Shown here: one piece after another, positions 45,997 to 54,872 of the stretch
Numbering within the stretch: the stretch's first letter is position 1
How the letters are laid out: every line of letters starts with the position of its first letter
Source: Streptomonospora sp. PA3
Lineage (GTDB): Bacteria; Actinomycetota; Actinomycetes; Streptosporangiales; Streptosporangiaceae
Length of the DNA stretch: 64,000 nt
Assembly (NCBI RefSeq): GCF_009728995.1
Contig: NZ_VTZW01000003.1
Location: forward strand, 284,341-348,340
Direction of reading: 5' to 3'
The notes under the pieces: model-generated
Databases searched by the model: none
The model's input: the letters and a program-made list of their open reading frames with translations, nothing else
Told to the model about the DNA's origin: nothing
Program-made: the position numbers and the translations under genes

Positions 45997-46284
45997 ATGA
46001 GCGAGGTCATCCCGCTGGCGCACGGCGCAGATGAAGATCTGGGCTGGCAGGAGCGCGCCCTGTGCGCGCAGACCGACCCCGAGGCGTTCTTCCCCGAGAA
46101 GGGCGGCTCGACGCGGGAGGCGAAGAAGGTCTGCCTGTCATGCGAGGTGCGGGCGGAGTGTCTGGAATATGCGCTGGAGCACGATGAGCGCTTCGGCATC
46201 TGGGGGGGACTCTCCGAACGCGAGCGGCGGCGGCTCAAGAAAGCAGCCGGCCAGGATTTCGATTTCCTCGCCGACATGCTGTGA
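45997..46284 (+). CDS. whiB: WhiB transcription factor ([4Fe-4S], sporulation WhiB/WhiB2 type)
   Basis: ATG 45997 has AGGAGG six bases before it; the product is 95 residues. The four iron-sulfur cysteines are C23, C46, C49 and C55 (CAQTDPEAFFPEKGG ... KKVCLSCEVRAEC), and the GIWGG turn (67-71) is followed by the basic SERERRRLKKAA. The sequence is nearly that of Streptomyces WhiB/mycobacterial WhiB2, which control septation and sporulation (with WhiA in Streptomyces). Neighbouring fbiAB repeats the mycobacterial arrangement. Confidence 0.96.
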   Translation: MSEVIPLAHGADEDLGWQERALCAQTDPEAFFPEKGGSTREAKKVCLSCEVRAECLEYALEHDERFGIWGGLSERERRRLKKAAGQDFDFLADML

Positions 46285-46304
46285 CCGCTCCCGGCACCGC
46301 TGAA

Positions 46305-46342
46305 CGCGTGCCCTGGGTTTCCGCCCGGGGCGCGCGTTTTTT
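46305..46342 (+). terminator. whiB intrinsic terminator
   Basis: CGCGTGCCCTGGG (46305-46317) pairs with CCCGGGGCGCGCG (46324-46336), 13 pairs with two G-T wobbles and a six-base loop. Six Ts follow directly, a classic rho-independent terminator. Confidence 0.9.
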
Positions 46343-46906
46343 ATACGCGCTTTACGCTTGTCCTGCTAACCGCGGCAATACGGGCGAGGTCCGCCCGGAG
46401 ACACGGAGCGCTGCTCCGCCGAACCCGAGCAAGAAGCCGATAGCCCGTTCCCGCGGGTGATGCGGTTTCCGAGCGAGAACCGCCCGGACCGGGGGACTCG
46501 TCCGCTCCGGCGCTCCCGCCGCGCCGCCGTCGCCGCGCCGCCATCCCGGCCCCGCAGGGCCGAGTGGCCCCGGCCGTCGCCGGTAAGTACATTGAAGTCG
46601 TGGTGACGGCCACGAGGGAGCGGAACGCGGGCCCTGCCGCCTGACCCCGCCCGCCGGTCGCTCGGCGCCGCCCTGCCGGTGGGCGCAAGGCCGCCGGCGC
46701 CCCGGGAGACCGCCCGAGCGGTGCCGGTTCTCCGGTTGCGCGAAGCACCTGAACAACCCGTCGACCTGCCGTCTGTCCGTCCCCAGACGCCCTCGGCACG
46801 GGGGCATGATCGCTCCCGCATGTGCCATAGGGTGTTCTGCCGTCAGCGCCCGAGCCCCGACCGGGCGCGCCGTCCCGACCTCGAACCCCGAGAGCGAACA
46901 CCAGCC
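46343..46906. other. intergenic region, no gene supported
   Basis: About 560 bases between whiB and the glycosyltransferase. Open frames exist on both strands, but none has a recognisable product or ribosome site. The least G+C-rich part (GTAAGTACATTGAAGTCG, near 46581-46598) is the best candidate for promoter sequence. Confidence 0.5.
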
Positions 46907-49900
46907 GTGCTACCCCTGGATCCGGCTCGCCACATCGTCACAGCCGTCATCGTCACCCACGACGGCGCGCGCTGGCTGCCGGAGACGCTGGAGGCCGTCC
47001 GCGAGCAGTCCCGGCCGGTCCAGCGCGTCATCGGCGTCGACACCGGCAGCCGCGACCGCAGCGGCCGCATCCTCGCCGACTTCATCGCTCCCGACGCCAT
47101 CGCCACGCTGGACCGCTCCACCGGCTTCGGCGACGCCGTGCGCGCCGCGCTGGACATGCCGCGCGCCCGCGCCGCCTTTCCCGGAGCCGCCCCCGACGCC
47201 ACCGAGTGGATCTGGCTGATCCACGACGACTGCACCCCCGAGCCCGACGCCCTCCAGCACCTACTGCTGGCCGCCAACGACGACCCCCGCGCCGCCGTGC
47301 TCGGCCCCAAGCTGCGCGACTGGTTCGACCGCCGCCTGCTCGTGGAGGCCGGCGTCACCATCGACGGCGCCGGGCGCCGCGAGACCGGCCTGGAGCAGCG
47401 CGAGTTCGACCACGGCCAGCACGACGGCACACGGCCGGTGCTGGCGGTCTCCAGCGCCGGCATGCTGGTCCGCCGCGACGTGTGGGACCAGCTCGACGGC
47501 TTCGACCGCGGGCTGCCCGTCTTCCGCGACGACATCGACTTCTGCTGGCGCGCCGGGGGCGCCGGCCACCGCGTCCTCGTCGTGACCGACGCCGTGGCCT
47601 ACCACGCCGAGGCCGCCGCCCGCCGCCGCCGGCGCATCAGCGCCGCGAGCGACCACCCGCGCCGCCTGGACCGCCGCAACGCCGTGTTCGTGCTGCTGGC
47701 CAACCTGCCCATGGGCGGCATGCTCGCGGCGTTCGTGCGCAACACCTTCGCCTCGCTGCTGCGGGTGCTGATGTACATCGTCGCCAAGCAGCCGGCCAAC
47801 GCCTTCGACGAGGCCGTGGCCATCGCCGCGGTCTACCTCATGCCCGGACGGCTGATCCGCGCCCGCCTGCGGCGCCGCCGCAACCGCCGGCGCACCTACA
47901 GCGCCATCCGGCCGTTCCTGGCGCGCGGCGTGGCGCTGCGGCAGTTCACCGACGCCGTCGCCAACCTGGTGGCGGGCACCCCCGGCCTGGACACCCCCGG
48001 CCGCCACCAGGCCGTCACCGCGCCCCCGCCCGACGACGAGGACCCGCTCGCCGACGACCACAGCCTGCTGCGCCGCGCCCTGACCAGTCCCGGAGTGCTG
48101 CTCGTCAGCGCACTGACCGTCATCACGCTGGTCGCCGAGCGCTCGCTGCTGTTCGGCGCCGAACTGGCCGGCGGCGCGCTCCCGCCCGTCCAAGGCGGAG
48201 CCGCGGACCTGTGGCAGCTCTACCTCACCGGCCACCCCGAGGTCGGAGCGGGCGCGGGCGCTCCCGCCCCGCCCTACGTCGGTCTGCTGGCGCTGCTGTC
48301 GACCCTGATGCTGGGCAAGCCGTGGCTGGCGGTGACGGTCATCCTGCTGGGCTGCGTCCCGCTGGCCGGCTTCACCGCCTACCTGCTGGCGCGGCGCGTG
48401 CTCAACTTCCGCCCCGCCCAGGTGTGGATGGCCGGCTCCTACGCTCTGCTGCCCATGGCCACCGGTGCGGTGGCCCAGGGGCGGCTGGGTACCGCGCTGG
48501 TCCACGCGCTCCTTCCCGTGCTGGGCATCCTGCTCACCCGGCTGCTCACCCTGCCGCCGCGCCAATCGCGCCGCACCGCCTGGGCCCTGGCCCTGTTCAT
48601 CGCCGCCGGCACCGCTTTCGTTCCGCTGCTGTGGCTGCTGGCACTGGTCACCGGCGTGCTGGTGGCGGTCGCCTACGGCCACCTGGGCCGCCGCCTCTAC
48701 ACCAGCGTCTCCATCGCGCTGGGCGTGCCGCTGGTGCTGCTGCTGCCCTGGTCGCTGGAGCTCTTCCTGCACCCCTCCCTGTGGCTGCTGGAGGCCGGGC
48801 TGCACCGGCCCGAGCTCTCGGCGCCCCCGCCCAGCGCCGAGCAGCTGTTGATGCTCTCGCCCGGCGGCCCCGGCAGCCCGCCGGTCTGGATCACGGCCGG
48901 GTTCCTGGCCGCCGCCCTGTTCGCGCTGCTGCTCCTGCGCCACCGCATGCTCGTGGCCGTGGGCTGGAGCGTCGCCCTCTTCGGCATCCTGGTCGCCATC
49001 GTCGTCAGCCGCATACCCGTCGAGCCCTGGTACGGCGGCCCCGCCGCACCGGCCTGGCCCGGCGTCGCCCTGGCGTTCGCGGCGACCGCCATGCTGCTGT
49101 CGGGGGCCACCACCGCCCAGTCCTTCGGCCTGATGTGGGACCTGGGCGGGCCGCGCCGCGCGTTCGTCGCCGGTGCGGCGGTCCTCGCCCTGACCACGCC
49201 CGTCTGCGCGGCCGGGGTGTGGATGTGGCAGGGCGCGCAGGGGCCGCTGACCGGCCACGGCGGCCCGGCCATCCCCGGCATGCTCAGCACCATCAGTAAC
49301 GACGACCGCCAGGCCCGCGCACTCGTCGTCTCGCCGCAGCCCGAGGGCCCCGTGCGCTATGCGGTGCTGCGCGGCCGTGAACCCCGCATCGGCGAGGGGC
49401 AGCTCCCCACCTCCGCGCCCACGCGCGAGGCCCTGGACGAGGTGGTCGCCGGGCTGGTCTCCGGACAGGGCGGCGACCAGGCCCGGGACCTGGCCGACCT
49501 GGGCATCGGCTACGTGCTCATGCCCCGCCCGCCCGCCTCCGACGGCACCGCAGCCACCCCCGTCGACACCCTCGACGGGGTGCCCGGCGTATCCCGCGTG
49601 CTGCTGACCGACAGGTTCGGGCTGTGGCGGCTGGACGAGCCCACCGGGCGGCTGCGCGTCACCGGCGACGGCGGAGCCACAGTGCTCCGGCGCCACGGCG
49701 ACGCCGCCCCGGCCGCCTACCGGCTGTCGCCCGGATCCGCCGGGCGGACGCTGGTCCTGGCCGAACCCGCCGGAACGGGATGGAGCGCCACGCTCGACGG
49801 CCGGAGGTTGGCCGCCGGCGCCACCGCGACCGGTCTCACCGCCTTCGAGCTGCCCGCCGGCGGCGGGCAGCTGCGCCTGGAGAAGGCCGAACCGCTGCGC

Positions 49901-50170
49901 GGCACCTGGCTGGCCGTCCAGGGCGGTCTGCTGGTGCTCGTGGTCGTCTTCGCGCTGCCCGGTGCCCGCACCGAGGAGGACCTGCGCGAGGAGGAGGCCC
50001 AGCCCACTCCCCGGCCGCGCCGTCCGGCGCTGTCGGGCCTGCGCGGCCCCACCGGTGCCCGCGGGGCCACCCGCGGCCACCGCGGCCGCGGCGCGCGCCG
50101 CATCGGCGGCCGCGGATCCCGGGCGGCGCGGGGAACCCGCGGCGCCGACAGCGGAGGGAGCGACCGGTGA
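46907..50170 (+). CDS. large membrane glycosyltransferase, GT2 family
   Basis: From GTG 46907 the protein is 1087 residues. The GT2 domain covers about 8-300: VTAVIVTHDGARWLPETLEA, the metal-binding acidic motif in WLIHDDCTPEPDA, and GLPVFRDDIDFCWRAGGAGH. About a dozen membrane helices follow, then a periplasmic-looking C-terminal domain of about 200 residues. It probably adds sugars from a nucleotide or lipid donor to a cell-envelope glycopolymer. The GTGA overlap couples it to the DUF5719 gene. I recall the same order (whiB, this transferase, DUF5719, manB) in Streptomyces. Confidence 0.88.
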   Translation: MLPLDPARHIVTAVIVTHDGARWLPETLEAVREQSRPVQRVIGVDTGSRDRSGRILADFIAPDAIATLDRSTGFGDAVRAALDMPRARAAFPGAAPDATEWIWLIHDDCTPEPDALQHLLLAANDDPRAAVLGPKLRDWFDRRLLVEAGVTIDGAGRRETGLEQREFDHGQHDGTRPVLAVSSAGMLVRRDVWDQLDGFDRGLPVFRDDIDFCWRAGGAGHRVLVVTDAVAYHAEAAARRRRRISAASDHPRRLDRRNAVFVLLANLPMGGMLAAFVRNTFASLLRVLMYIVAKQPANAFDEAVAIAAVYLMPGRLIRARLRRRRNRRRTYSAIRPFLARGVALRQFTDAVANLVAGTPGLDTPGRHQAVTAPPPDDEDPLADDHSLLRRALTSPGVLLVSALTVITLVAERSLLFGAELAGGALPPVQGGAADLWQLYLTGHPEVGAGAGAPAPPYVGLLALLSTLMLGKPWLAVTVILLGCVPLAGFTAYLLARRVLNFRPAQVWMAGSYALLPMATGAVAQGRLGTALVHALLPVLGILLTRLLTLPPRQSRRTAWALALFIAAGTAFVPLLWLLALVTGVLVAVAYGHLGRRLYTSVSIALGVPLVLLLPWSLELFLHPSLWLLEAGLHRPELSAPPPSAEQLLMLSPGGPGSPPVWITAGFLAAALFALLLLRHRMLVAVGWSVALFGILVAIVVSRIPVEPWYGGPAAPAWPGVALAFAATAMLLSGATTAQSFGLMWDLGGPRRAFVAGAAVLALTTPVCAAGVWMWQGAQGPLTGHGGPAIPGMLSTISNDDRQARALVVSPQPEGPVRYAVLRGREPRIGEGQLPTSAPTREALDEVVAGLVSGQGGDQARDLADLGIGYVLMPRPPASDGTAATPVDTLDGVPGVSRVLLTDRFGLWRLDEPTGRLRVTGDGGATVLRRHGDAAPAAYRLSPGSAGRTLVLAEPAGTGWSATLDGRRLAAGATATGLTAFELPAGGGQLRLEKAEPLRGTWLAVQGGLLVLVVVFALPGARTEEDLREEEAQPTPRPRRPALSGLRGPTGARGATRGHRGRGARRIGGRGSRAARGTRGADSGGSDR

Positions 50171-51600
50171 GGCTGATCGTCGAGAACCGCTTCGCGCTGC
50201 TGGGGCTGGTGCTGATCGCGCTGACGGCGCTGTTCGGCGTCGCCTTCGCCACCCGCGGCGTCGGCGCTGGACCCGGCGGTGCGGAGTCCCCGGACACGGC
50301 GCCCATCCAGTCGGCGCTGCGGATGTGCCCGCCGCCGCAGGGCGACGACCGCGCATCCCAGGCCGCGGCGTTCGCGACCGGTCCCGGCGGCGGCAGCGGC
50401 GGCGAGCTGTCGGCCGCCGAGAACTCCGGCGAGGCCGCGGCCGTGGGCGAACCCGCTGAGGCCGGGACGCCCTGGAGCGCCGACACCGGCGGAGCCGAGC
50501 GGCACACCGCGGTCACCGCCCGCGGCGCCGCCGCGGCCGGCCTGGAGGTCGCCCAGACCACCATCGGCGAGGACGGCGCCTACGCCGCCGCCGTACGCTG
50601 CCCCGAGCCCGCGATCAGCACCTGGTTCGCCGCCCCCGGCGGCACCGACCTGGAGGAGCTGCGGCTGCTGCTGGCCAACCCCGACGAGGAGGCGGCGACC
50701 GCGAACGTCGACGTCTACGTCGAGGGAGGCCCCGTCTACTCCGAGGAGACCCGGGGCGTCTCCGTGGCGGGCCACGACCACGCCGAGGTGGACCTGACGG
50801 AGCTGATCCAGGGCAGCCGCGCCGCCGTGGTGCACGTGCGCACCAACTCCGGCCGGGTCGCCGCCTCCCTGTTCGCCGACCGCGGCGGCAGCGGCCAGGA
50901 CTGGGTGCCGCCCGCGGTCGCGCCAGCCGGAACCCAGGTCGTTCCCGCCCTCCCGCCCGGCGGGGGAGACCGGCGGCTCCTCATCGCCGCCCCCGGCGAC
51001 ACCCCGGTCACGGCCGACGTGCGCCTCTACACCGACGAGGGGCGTGTCGAGCACGAGAGCTTCGCCGATGTGAGCGTGCCCCCGGCGGCGAGCACGTCGC
51101 TCGGGCTGGACCCGCTGGGCCAGAGCCCCGGAACAGTGGTGGTGGAGGCCGACGGCCCGGTCGTGGTCGGCGTGGCCAGTGCGCGCTCCGGCGGCGACGA
51201 CACCGCCTATGCGGCCGCCGCGCCGCCCCTGCAGGGGCCGCTGCACGCCACGGCCGTGGTGCCGGCCGGCCCCGAGGGCACCGCCTCGCAGCTGCTCTTC
51301 GCCGCGCTGGGGCGGCCCGCGACGGCGGTCGTGACGCCGCTGGGCGAGGACGGCCAGGCCGGCGAACCCGTCCGGGCGGACATCGCGGCCGACCGCACCA
51401 CCGCGGTCGACGCCCCCGCCCCCGAGGACGCGCAGGCGTACACCGTCCGGATCCGGGGCGGGGAGCCTGTCTACGCCGGGAGGGTGCTGACCCACGAGAG
51501 CGGCGGCGACAGCGCCCTCTCCGTCCAGCCGCTGCTGCCCGCCCCCACCGAGGTCGCCCTTCCGGCGGTCGAGGACTCCCTCACCGCGATCGTGCCGTAG
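50167..51600 (+). CDS. DUF5719 family envelope protein
   Basis: From GTG 50167 (overlapping the glycosyltransferase stop) the product is 477 residues. One N-terminal membrane helix (FALLGLVLIALTALFGVAFA) anchors an external part of about 430 residues with beta-sandwich-like repeats (RLLLANPDEEAATANVDVYV, RLLIAAPGDTPVTADVRLYT, QLLFAALGRPATAVVTPLGE). This is DUF5719, the regular partner of this glycosyltransferase. It probably works with it on the same envelope polymer. Confidence 0.88.
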   Translation: MRLIVENRFALLGLVLIALTALFGVAFATRGVGAGPGGAESPDTAPIQSALRMCPPPQGDDRASQAAAFATGPGGGSGGELSAAENSGEAAAVGEPAEAGTPWSADTGGAERHTAVTARGAAAAGLEVAQTTIGEDGAYAAAVRCPEPAISTWFAAPGGTDLEELRLLLANPDEEAATANVDVYVEGGPVYSEETRGVSVAGHDHAEVDLTELIQGSRAAVVHVRTNSGRVAASLFADRGGSGQDWVPPAVAPAGTQVVPALPPGGGDRRLLIAAPGDTPVTADVRLYTDEGRVEHESFADVSVPPAASTSLGLDPLGQSPGTVVVEADGPVVVGVASARSGGDDTAYAAAAPPLQGPLHATAVVPAGPEGTASQLLFAALGRPATAVVTPLGEDGQAGEPVRADIAADRTTAVDAPAPEDAQAYTVRIRGGEPVYAGRVLTHESGGDSALSVQPLLPAPTEVALPAVEDSLTAIVP

Positions 51601-51796
51601 GCGCACCGCGGTCCGGCCGGCCGGCGGCCGCGTGGGCCCCCGGCGCGCGGGGACGGGGACCGTCCGGCGCCCGCCGGCGCAGAGGCCGCGGCGACGGGTC
51701 GGCGATGCGCGAAGGCCGCGGGCGTGGCATTCTTTCCCCGCGGGCGGGGCGCGCCGGCGCCATGGGGGCCGAGCCCGCTGTGTGCGAGGGAGCCCC

Positions 51797-52057
51797 ATGG
51801 ACTTCAACGGCTACGAGCAGGTCGGCCAGGCGCGGGAACGCTACTCCGGCACCTACGGCAGCGCCTTCGAGGCCGCCCGCTGGCTGCGCGAGCGCTACGC
51901 CGAATATCAGCGCGGCATCGCCAGCCAGTCGGTCCCGGTGGTGCGGGAGTGGTTCGCCGAGCAGAGGCTGCACAAGGGCGAGCCGGTGACCTGGGAGTGC
52001 CGCACCGCCGACGGGCACTGGGTGGTGCTGTCGGTGGTACCCGACGGACGGCTGTGA
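51797..52057 (+). CDS. small conserved-looking hypothetical protein
   Basis: ATG 51797 with GAGGGAG upstream gives 86 residues beginning MDFNGYEQVGQARERYSGTY. The sequence is well mixed, with three tryptophans and normal codon bias (WLRERYAEYQRGIASQSVPV, WECRTADGHWVVLSVVPD), so it reads as a genuine folded protein. The C-terminal beta-hairpin-like strands may bind a ligand or partner. I do not recognise the family. It is convergent with the zincin-like gene. Confidence 0.65.
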   Translation: MDFNGYEQVGQARERYSGTYGSAFEAARWLRERYAEYQRGIASQSVPVVREWFAEQRLHKGEPVTWECRTADGHWVVLSVVPDGRL

Positions 52058-52079
52058 TCCCGGGGGCCGGCGGGGGCGG

Positions 52080-52412
52080 TCAGGTCTCGGGATCGACCGT
52101 CTCCGGCTCCAGCCCCAGCAGGTTGGCGACCTCCTCCACCACGGTGTCGTAGACGAGCAGGGCCATCTCCTCGGGATCGCGGGTGCGGATCTCGACCGGT
52201 CGGCGGTAGACGATGATGCGCGCCTGGCCGGACCTGGTGCTCTCCAGCCGTGAGAAGGGGATGCCGTCCTCGGCGGTGACCCCGCGGGGGACCCGCGGGA
52301 CGTCCTCGACCAGGAACTCGACATTGGCGAGCTCCCGTGCCCAGTGGCGCTCCAGCCGCTCCACGGCATCGAGCACCAGGTCGTCGAAGACGTGCGCCCG
52401 GCTGCGGCTCAT
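52080..52412 (-). CDS. zincin-like metallopeptidase-family protein without HExxH
   Basis: The 110-residue protein has the layout of the bacterial zincin_1 family (PF06262): FDDLVLDAVERLERHWAREL, VEFLVEDVPRVPRG, IIVYRRPVEIRTRDPEEMALLV. Where the family has HExxH it reads DTVVEEVANLLGLE (89-102), so both zinc histidines are missing. It is either a non-peptidase homologue or a family variant. It lies between the glycopolymer genes and DUF3499, an arrangement I associate with other actinobacteria. Confidence 0.75.
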   Translation of the reverse strand: MSRSRAHVFDDLVLDAVERLERHWARELANVEFLVEDVPRVPRGVTAEDGIPFSRLESTRSGQARIIVYRRPVEIRTRDPEEMALLVYDTVVEEVANLLGLEPETVDPET

Positions 52413-52660
52413 GGGGAGCTCAGGCGGCGCCAAGGGTCCGCGGACCCCGCGCCCGCGCCGGTCTCGGCGTCGTACTCGGTCGGCTTGAGCCCTATCAAGG
52501 TGCACTCGTCGCACGGTTCGAGACTATGCCATCCGCCGCCAGGATGCAGCCCCCGCACCCGCGGCGGGGACACTTCGCGGGCCGCGCGCGCCGGGTCGGG
52601 GCCGGGCGCCGGACACAGCGGGGCGATGCTGGCGTGCGGCGTTGGAAGGGCATAAAGTCG

Positions 52661-53074
52661 ATGCCCGTGAGCGTCGTCCGACGCTGCTCGCGCACAGCGT
52701 GCCGGCAGCCCGCAGTCTTCACGCTCACTTATGTCTACGCCGACTCCACGGCCGTGCTCGGTCCGCTCGCCGCCTACGCCGAGCCCCACTGCTACGACCT
52801 GTGCGCCATGCACGCCGAGCGGCTGACCGCGCCCCGCGGCTGGGAGGTCGTGCGGCTGCCCGCCGACTCCTCCGGCGCCGGGCCCGGCAGCGACGACCTG
52901 GAGGCCCTCGCCGACGCCGTGCGCGAGGCCGCCCGCCCGCCGGCCGCCGACAGGCCCGTCGGCCAGGGCGTCGAAACCAACCGGCGCGGGCACCTGCGGG
53001 TCGTCAGATCCGACACCCGGCCGCAGGAGCCGCCCTCCTCCCCCCACTCCGCCCGGCCCGGCCGCGACGCCTGA
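52661..53074 (+). CDS. DUF3499 family protein
   Basis: The 137-residue protein opens VVRRCSRTACRQPAVFTLTY and continues AVLGPLAAYAEPHCYDLCAM-HAERLTAPRGWEVVRL. The two CxxC-like pairs (C-x4-C and C-x3-C) suggest a small zinc-binding fold. This is DUF3499, an actinobacterial family regularly placed just upstream of manB. ATG 52661 is used; GTG 52667 is an alternative. The C-terminal 50 residues are low-complexity. Function unknown. Confidence 0.88.
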   Translation: MPVSVVRRCSRTACRQPAVFTLTYVYADSTAVLGPLAAYAEPHCYDLCAMHAERLTAPRGWEVVRLPADSSGAGPGSDDLEALADAVREAARPPAADRPVGQGVETNRRGHLRVVRSDTRPQEPPSSPHSARPGRDA

Positions 53075-53228
53075 GCGCGGCCCCGCGCCGCCGCCCGGGC
53101 GCCGCAACCCCGCCGCGCGCCCTTGATAGCTTGGAGGCGATGTGGAGGCCGCCCGCCCGCGGCCGCTCCGGCGGACGGGCGCGGACCGGCCGCGACAGCC
53201 CCGAATACCGACGGATCCGGAGCAGCGT

Positions 53229-54587
53229 GTGGGTGACCTCGGCGACATCTTCAAGGCCTACGACGTGCGGGGGATCGTCCCCGACACCCTCGACGCCGCC
53301 AGGGCGCGCTCGATCGGCGCGGCCTTCGCGCGCACGGTCGGCGGGCCCAGCGCGGTGGTGGCCTACGACATGCGGCCCTCATCGCCGGAGCTGGCACGGG
53401 CCTTCGCCGAGGGGGTGACCGGCCAGGGCGTCGACGTGGTGATGGCGGGCCTGGGATCCACCGACATGCTCTACTTCGCGGCCGGCCACCTGGACATGCC
53501 CGGCGCGATGTTCACGGCCAGCCACAATCCGGCCCAGTACAACGGGATCAAGATGTGCCAGGCCGGCGCCGCTCCGATCGGGGTCGAGAGCGGGCTGCAG
53601 GAGATCCGCCGCCTGGCCGAGCGGGGCGTGCCCGACACCGAGGGCGCCCGCGGCTCGATCACCGAGCGCGACCTGCTCACCGAGTACGCCCGGTACCTGC
53701 GCTCCCTGGTGGACCTGTCGGGCAGCCGGCCGCTGCGCGTGGCCGTCGACGCCGGCAACGGCATGGGCGGCTACACCGTGCCCGCGGTGCTGGGCGGCGA
53801 GCGGCTGGGGGAGCTGCCGCTGACGATCGATCCGCTGTACTTCGAGCTCGACGGCACCTTCCCCAACCACCCCGCCAACCCACTGGACTACGCCAACCTG
53901 GTCGACCTGCAGGCCCGGGTCCGCGAGACCGGCGCCGACATCGGGCTGGCCTTCGACGGCGACGCCGACCGCTGCTTCGTCGTCGACGAGCGCGGCGAGC
54001 CCGTGCCGCCCTCGGCCATCACCGCGCTGGTGGCGGTGCAGGAGTTGGCCAAGGAACCCGGGTCGACGATCATCCACAACCTGATCACCTCCACCTCCGT
54101 GCCCGAGATCGTGCGCGAGCACGGCGGCGAACCGGTGCGCACCCGCGTGGGCCACTCCTTCATCAAGGCGACCATGGCCGAGACCGGGGCGATCTTCGGC
54201 GGCGAGCACTCCGCCCACTACTACTTCCGCGACTTCTGGCGGGCCGACACCGGTATGCTCGCGGCGATGCACGTGCTCCGCGTGCTCGGCTCCGACACCC
54301 GCCCGCTGTCGGAGATCACAGCGGAGTACACCCGCTACGCGGCCTCGGGCGAGATCAACTCCGAGGTCGCGGACCAGGAGGGGCGCATGCGCGCCGTGGA
54401 GCGGGCCTACTCCGACCAGGCCCGGATCGACCACCTCGACGGACTCACCGCGACCCTGGCCGACGGCTCCTGGTTCAACCTGCGCGCATCCAACACCGAG
54501 CCGCTGCTGCGGCTCAACGTCGAGGCCCCCGACGCCGCGGCGATGGCGAAGCTGCGCGACGACGTGCTCGCCGTCGTCCGCGCCTGA
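53229..54587 (+). CDS. manB: phosphomannomutase/phosphoglucomutase
   Basis: From GTG 53229 with CCGGAGCAGC upstream (the longer frame is rejected) the enzyme is 452 residues, the usual size. The active-site phosphoserine loop is TASHNP (96-101, S98), the metal loop DGDADR (243-248), and the sugar-binding loop GGEHSAH. C-terminal phosphate-binding RASNTEPLLRLN is also present. It interconverts mannose-6-P and mannose-1-P (or glucose), feeding GDP-mannose for glycolipids and glycopolymers. It heads a run with the Trm112-like and SIS genes. Confidence 0.94.
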   Translation: MGDLGDIFKAYDVRGIVPDTLDAARARSIGAAFARTVGGPSAVVAYDMRPSSPELARAFAEGVTGQGVDVVMAGLGSTDMLYFAAGHLDMPGAMFTASHNPAQYNGIKMCQAGAAPIGVESGLQEIRRLAERGVPDTEGARGSITERDLLTEYARYLRSLVDLSGSRPLRVAVDAGNGMGGYTVPAVLGGERLGELPLTIDPLYFELDGTFPNHPANPLDYANLVDLQARVRETGADIGLAFDGDADRCFVVDERGEPVPPSAITALVAVQELAKEPGSTIIHNLITSTSVPEIVREHGGEPVRTRVGHSFIKATMAETGAIFGGEHSAHYYFRDFWRADTGMLAAMHVLRVLGSDTRPLSEITAEYTRYAASGEINSEVADQEGRMRAVERAYSDQARIDHLDGLTATLADGSWFNLRASNTEPLLRLNVEAPDAAAMAKLRDDVLAVVRA

Positions 54588-54632
54588 CCGGGCGCCCGGC
54601 AACCCCACGACCACCGGACGGGAAAGACGGCG

Positions 54633-54809
54633 ATGACCGCGAAGATCGACGACTGGCTGCTGGAGATCCTGGCCTGCCCCAAGAGCAAGGCGCCGCTGCG
54701 GCTCGACGAGGAGGCGGGCGAGCTCGTCTGCGACGAGAGCGGACTGGCCTACCCCATCCGCGACGGCATCCCGGTGCTGCTGGTCGACGAGGCCCGCGCC
54801 ATCGGCTGA
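54633..54809 (+). CDS. Trm112-family protein
   Basis: A 58-residue protein (ATG 54633): MTAKIDDWLLEILACPKSKA and LVCDESGLAYPIRDGIPVLL. This is the Trm112/YcaR pattern, although only one cysteine of the usual first CxxC survives (ACPKS) and one of the second (VCDES), so zinc binding is doubtful. In bacteria these small proteins partner methyltransferases or sit by sugar-nucleotide genes. It lies 45 bases after manB and is likely co-transcribed with the SIS gene. Confidence 0.85.
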   Translation: MTAKIDDWLLEILACPKSKAPLRLDEEAGELVCDESGLAYPIRDGIPVLLVDEARAIG

Positions 54810-54872
54810 GCCGGGCGCGGCGCCGCGGAGGCCGGCCAGACCGCAGCCCCTGATCTGGCGGGAGAGGATCCC

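Noticed and set aside
46352-46901. Minus-strand frames of 150-190 codons between whiB and the glycosyltransferase
   Set aside because: Three overlapping frames of similar length on one strand, no ribosome sites, and no recognisable sequence.
47261-50356. 1031-codon minus-strand frame opposite the GT2 gene
   Set aside because: Antisense to a membrane glycosyltransferase with clear motifs; Gln/Gly/Arg-rich without structure.
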